Source: an uncultured Clostridia bacterium (GTDB lineage: Bacteria; Bacillota_A; Clostridia; TANB77; CAG-508). From it: DNA of 7,848 bases. The position numbers and the translations under genes were made by a program. Shown here piece by piece: positions 5,942-7,848 of this stretch (its first letter is position 1; every line of letters starts with the position of its first letter). The stretch lies in NCBI GenBank assembly GCA_948852375.1, contig CAQOYX010000027.1:1-7848 (forward strand), given 5' to 3'. Below the pieces are notes generated by a model. The model was not told where the DNA came from. It ran no database searches and saw nothing but the letters and a program-made list of their open reading frames with translations.

Positions 5942-6085
5942 TCAACATTTGGGACATTTTTGTCCTTTTATTCTATTTCATATACTCGCTTGCCATTCAT
6001 GTCCTTTTTCACATTTTTACCATACTTTTTTCCCAGAACCTTTAGAAAATTGTTCTGGTTTTAATCCTTTATTTTTTTAATAGCT
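5942..6085 (-). pseudogene. Decayed sixth zinc-ribbon module of the upstream gene
   Basis: Reading on from the stop at 6086 in the same minus-strand frame gives a clear extra module: KNKGLKPEQFSKGSGKKVW, then KCEKGHEWQASI, then NRIKGQKCPKC. It keeps the paired Cys, the GHEW and the CPKC of the intact modules. It is interrupted by TAA 6077-6079 (where other modules have E in WNYE), TAA 6017-6019 (second W of WWKC), TGA 5978-5980 and TGA 5942-5944, in addition to the TAA 6086-6088 that ends the gene (at the W of EWNYE). No frameshift is needed, so decay is by substitution only. Confidence 0.85.
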
Positions 6086-7645
6086 TTATTCTTTACTTAA
6101 TTCTTCATTTACTACTGCAGGCGAGTTATCTTTGCTTAATTTTATATTTCTACAATATGGACAATTGGAATATTTTTTCCCTGTTCTTGAATATACATGT
6201 GTTTGCCACTCATGTCCTTTCTTACATTTCCACCATACTTTTTTATCAGAACCTGCAATCACATTTTCTGGTAATAAATCTCCATTTCTTTCGTAGTTCC
6301 ATTCTTTTGATATTTCAGGAAAACGGTAAGCTAATGAATTTTCTTTACATACTTTTTTATTTGAACAAAATGGACAATTTGAATTGTGTTTTACTCTATT
6401 ATTTACAGTTGCTATATATTCTCTATTACATTTAGGACAAATCCATTTTGCATTATAACTTGAACCTAGAGTTATATTATCTGGGGACATTTCATTTTTT
6501 ATGCTCCATTCTTTTGCTAATTCTGGCTTTTTGACTGCAAGTGAATATGATTTTCTTACATGATAATACATTTCTTGTATTTTTTTATAATCTCTTTCAT
6601 AATCAATGTTGTATTTTAATTTTGTTTTTGTCTTTTTCTCAATAATTTTTAATATTTCTTTTATTAATTCATCTAAATTAGTATATCTTTCTTGTGGATG
6701 ATATTTTATTATATTGTTATCATAAATAATTTCATTTATTTCCTCTTTTACTTCTTTTATTCTGATAATATCAAATTCGTTTAATTTTCTGTCCTTTTTT
6801 TTCTCTCTTTTCTTACTTTTTTCATCTGAATGGTAATACCAACCGTCATATTCAATTATAATTTTATGAGATGGTATAAATATATCTAATATATATTTAT
6901 CTAACATTCTTTTTTGTATTTCACAATCATTAAAACATAATTTTAAATAATAGTATAACACTCTTTCTGGTAAAGAGGTTTTTACTCTTCTTGCACATAT
7001 GGAACATCCTCTATGCAATATTGTTCTATTTGATATTCTACTTTGCCAAACATGTGTAGGATCATATTCACATGTCCACCATACTTTTTGTTGCGATTTA
7101 GGTGTTACATTTTGCGGAATTAGTGAACCATTCATTTTATAATTCCATTGTTTTGCAATATCTGGGAATTCTGTAACCAAATTATAAGTTGATGATACTT
7201 TTTCATGATTACAATAAGGACAAATTGGTCTTCCTAATTTTATATTTCTATCCACTGCTTTAATTCTATCATATATCCCTCCTTCCCATTCATGTCCATT
7301 TTTACATTTCCACCATACTTTTTCTTTTGATGTTGGAAGATATTGGATTGGTTTTTTTGTATTTCTTTCATAATTCCATTCTTTTACTAAAATCGGTGCT
7401 TCTGTTTGCAAGTTATAAAACTTGCTTACTTTCTTATGGGAACAATATAAACATTCTTCTTTTCTTTTGTTCATTTTATTTGTTGACATTTTCCATTCCA
7501 TTCCACATTTTGTACATTTCCAATTCACTTCCTCTCGTGTTGAAAATCCAATTTCATTGCTTTTCTTCGTATTTTGTGCATTTTCATATAATAATAGTAA
7601 TTTATATTTTTCATTTTCTATACACCATTGTTTAAAGTTTGTCAT
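6086..7645 (-). CDS. Multi-zinc-ribbon protein with inserted Vsr/DUF559-like nuclease domain
   Basis: 519 residues. Zinc-ribbon modules of the DUF4379-like type (EWNYERN...P.NV..GS.KVWWKC..GHEW...R...CPYC) occur five times: Cys44/47/65/68; Cys114, His118, Cys142/145; Cys192, His198, Cys214/217; Cys403/406/424/427; Cys474, His478, Cys495/498. Between modules 3 and 4 (about 224-300) sits a PD-(D/E)XK domain of Vsr/DUF559 type: SLPERVLYYYL (Glu227), YILDIFIP (Asp254), IIIEYDGWYYH (Glu265, Asp267, His272), and RIKE at 295-298. A charged linker (300-350) follows. Similar zinc-ribbon plus nuclease proteins are thought to bind and cut or nick DNA; the target and role are unknown to me. Vsr proper repairs T:G mismatches left by cytosine methylation, which does not match the adenine methylases nearby. 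ATG at 7645 has AGGAAG nine bases upstream. A sixth module downstream is lost to stop codons. Confidence 0.85.
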   Translation of the reverse strand: MTNFKQWCIENEKYKLLLLYENAQNTKKSNEIGFSTREEVNWKCTKCGMEWKMSTNKMNKRKEECLYCSHKKVSKFYNLQTEAPILVKEWNYERNTKKPIQYLPTSKEKVWWKCKNGHEWEGGIYDRIKAVDRNIKLGRPICPYCNHEKVSSTYNLVTEFPDIAKQWNYKMNGSLIPQNVTPKSQQKVWWTCEYDPTHVWQSRISNRTILHRGCSICARRVKTSLPERVLYYYLKLCFNDCEIQKRMLDKYILDIFIPSHKIIIEYDGWYYHSDEKSKKREKKKDRKLNEFDIIRIKEVKEEINEIIYDNNIIKYHPQERYTNLDELIKEILKIIEKKTKTKLKYNIDYERDYKKIQEMYYHVRKSYSLAVKKPELAKEWSIKNEMSPDNITLGSSYNAKWICPKCNREYIATVNNRVKHNSNCPFCSNKKVCKENSLAYRFPEISKEWNYERNGDLLPENVIAGSDKKVWWKCKKGHEWQTHVYSRTGKKYSNCPYCRNIKLSKDNSPAVVNEELSKE

Positions 7646-7814
7646 TTTACTACTCTTCCTTTCTCTTCTAGTACAACTTTTAATAAATAATTTTCCATTT
7701 ATATATATTACTAATTTTTACCTTTTTGCTTTTTTATTTTCTTATTTAATATGTTCAGATATTGTTTTTTTATTTTATTACATTTCCATTATATTTTATA
7801 ATATTCTAATAAAA
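7646..7814 (-). other. AT-rich leader of the zinc-ribbon gene
   Basis: No gene is seen here. A TAATATATATAAAT stretch (minus strand, about 7690-7710) could hold a -10 box, but no matching -35 is evident. The ribosome site AGGAAG lies just before the ATG. Confidence 0.4.
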
Positions 7815-7845
7815 AGAAAATATCAAGTTCTATTTGATATTTTCT
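7808..7845 (-). terminator. Probable terminator of a gene beyond the right edge
   Basis: AGAAAATATCAA (7815-7826) and its exact complement (7834-7845) form a 12-bp AT-rich stem with a 7-nt loop. On the minus strand a UUUUAUU tract follows, so it would end a minus-strand transcript entering from the right. The weak stem lowers confidence. Confidence 0.5.
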
Positions 7846-7848
7846 CTA

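Noticed and set aside
5864..6064. Plus-strand membrane-like protein
   Set aside because: It is the antisense of the decayed zinc-ribbon module and overlaps the peptidase terminator; its Phe-rich look comes from the T-rich strand.
5942..6088. Stop-codon recoding (for example TGA as Trp)
   Set aside because: Stops at Trp positions are TAA, other genes here use TGG for Trp, and both TAA and TGA occur; decay is simpler.
6086..7645. Vsr mismatch-repair partner of the methylases
   Set aside because: Vsr repairs deamination at 5-methylcytosine; the methylases here modify adenine, and the domain sits within a zinc-ribbon array.

Overview
The window is very AT-rich (roughly a quarter G+C by eye), with strong Shine-Dalgarno sites, TTTT-tailed hairpins and Firmicute-like protein sequences. 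It looks like an accessory or defence region from a low-GC Bacillota (Clostridia or a relative). Genus cannot be fixed from the sequence. TGA seems to be used as a stop codon and not for tryptophan. All intact genes run on the minus strand. The only plus-strand gene is a dead fragment.

Right to left, in the direction of transcription. 7646-7848: leader of the first gene, plus a hairpin terminator for a gene outside the window. 6086-7645: a 519-residue protein made of zinc-ribbon modules, with a Vsr/DUF559-like PD-(D/E)XK nuclease inserted between modules 3 and 4. Directly after its stop, 5942-6085 keeps a sixth module in the same frame, recognisable but broken by several stop codons. 5390-5883 (plus strand): the C-terminal part of an M14 zinc carboxypeptidase, with no N-terminus and two +1 frameshifts, still followed by its own terminator. 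5243 down to 886: a tightly packed operon of a DpnII-type (GATC) restriction-modification system, DpnM-like Dam methylase, then DpnA-like methylase, then DpnII-like endonuclease. An AIPR (abortive infection phage resistance) gene follows, split in two by a -1 frameshift at a short homopolymer run.

626-885 is non-coding, with several hairpins and a repeated GGG-N-AC motif. It may include a worn insertion-sequence end next to an 18-bp perfect palindrome (589-625).

1-412 looks like a type III toxin-antitoxin locus, read leftwards. It has a near-consensus promoter (TTGACA, 17 nt, TATTAT), two 50-nt head-to-tail repeats whose hairpin stems differ by compensating changes, an intrinsic terminator, a strong ribosome site, and the start of a small protein cut by the window edge. 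This is the ToxI/ToxN arrangement: the repeat RNA would be the antitoxin and the protein the endoribonuclease toxin.

Together these make a small defence island: restriction-modification, an abortive-infection gene joined to it, an RNA-antitoxin system and an unassigned zinc-ribbon nuclease. Several parts are decaying: the AIPR frameshift, the peptidase pseudogene, the stop-ridden zinc-ribbon tail and possibly a shortened toxin.
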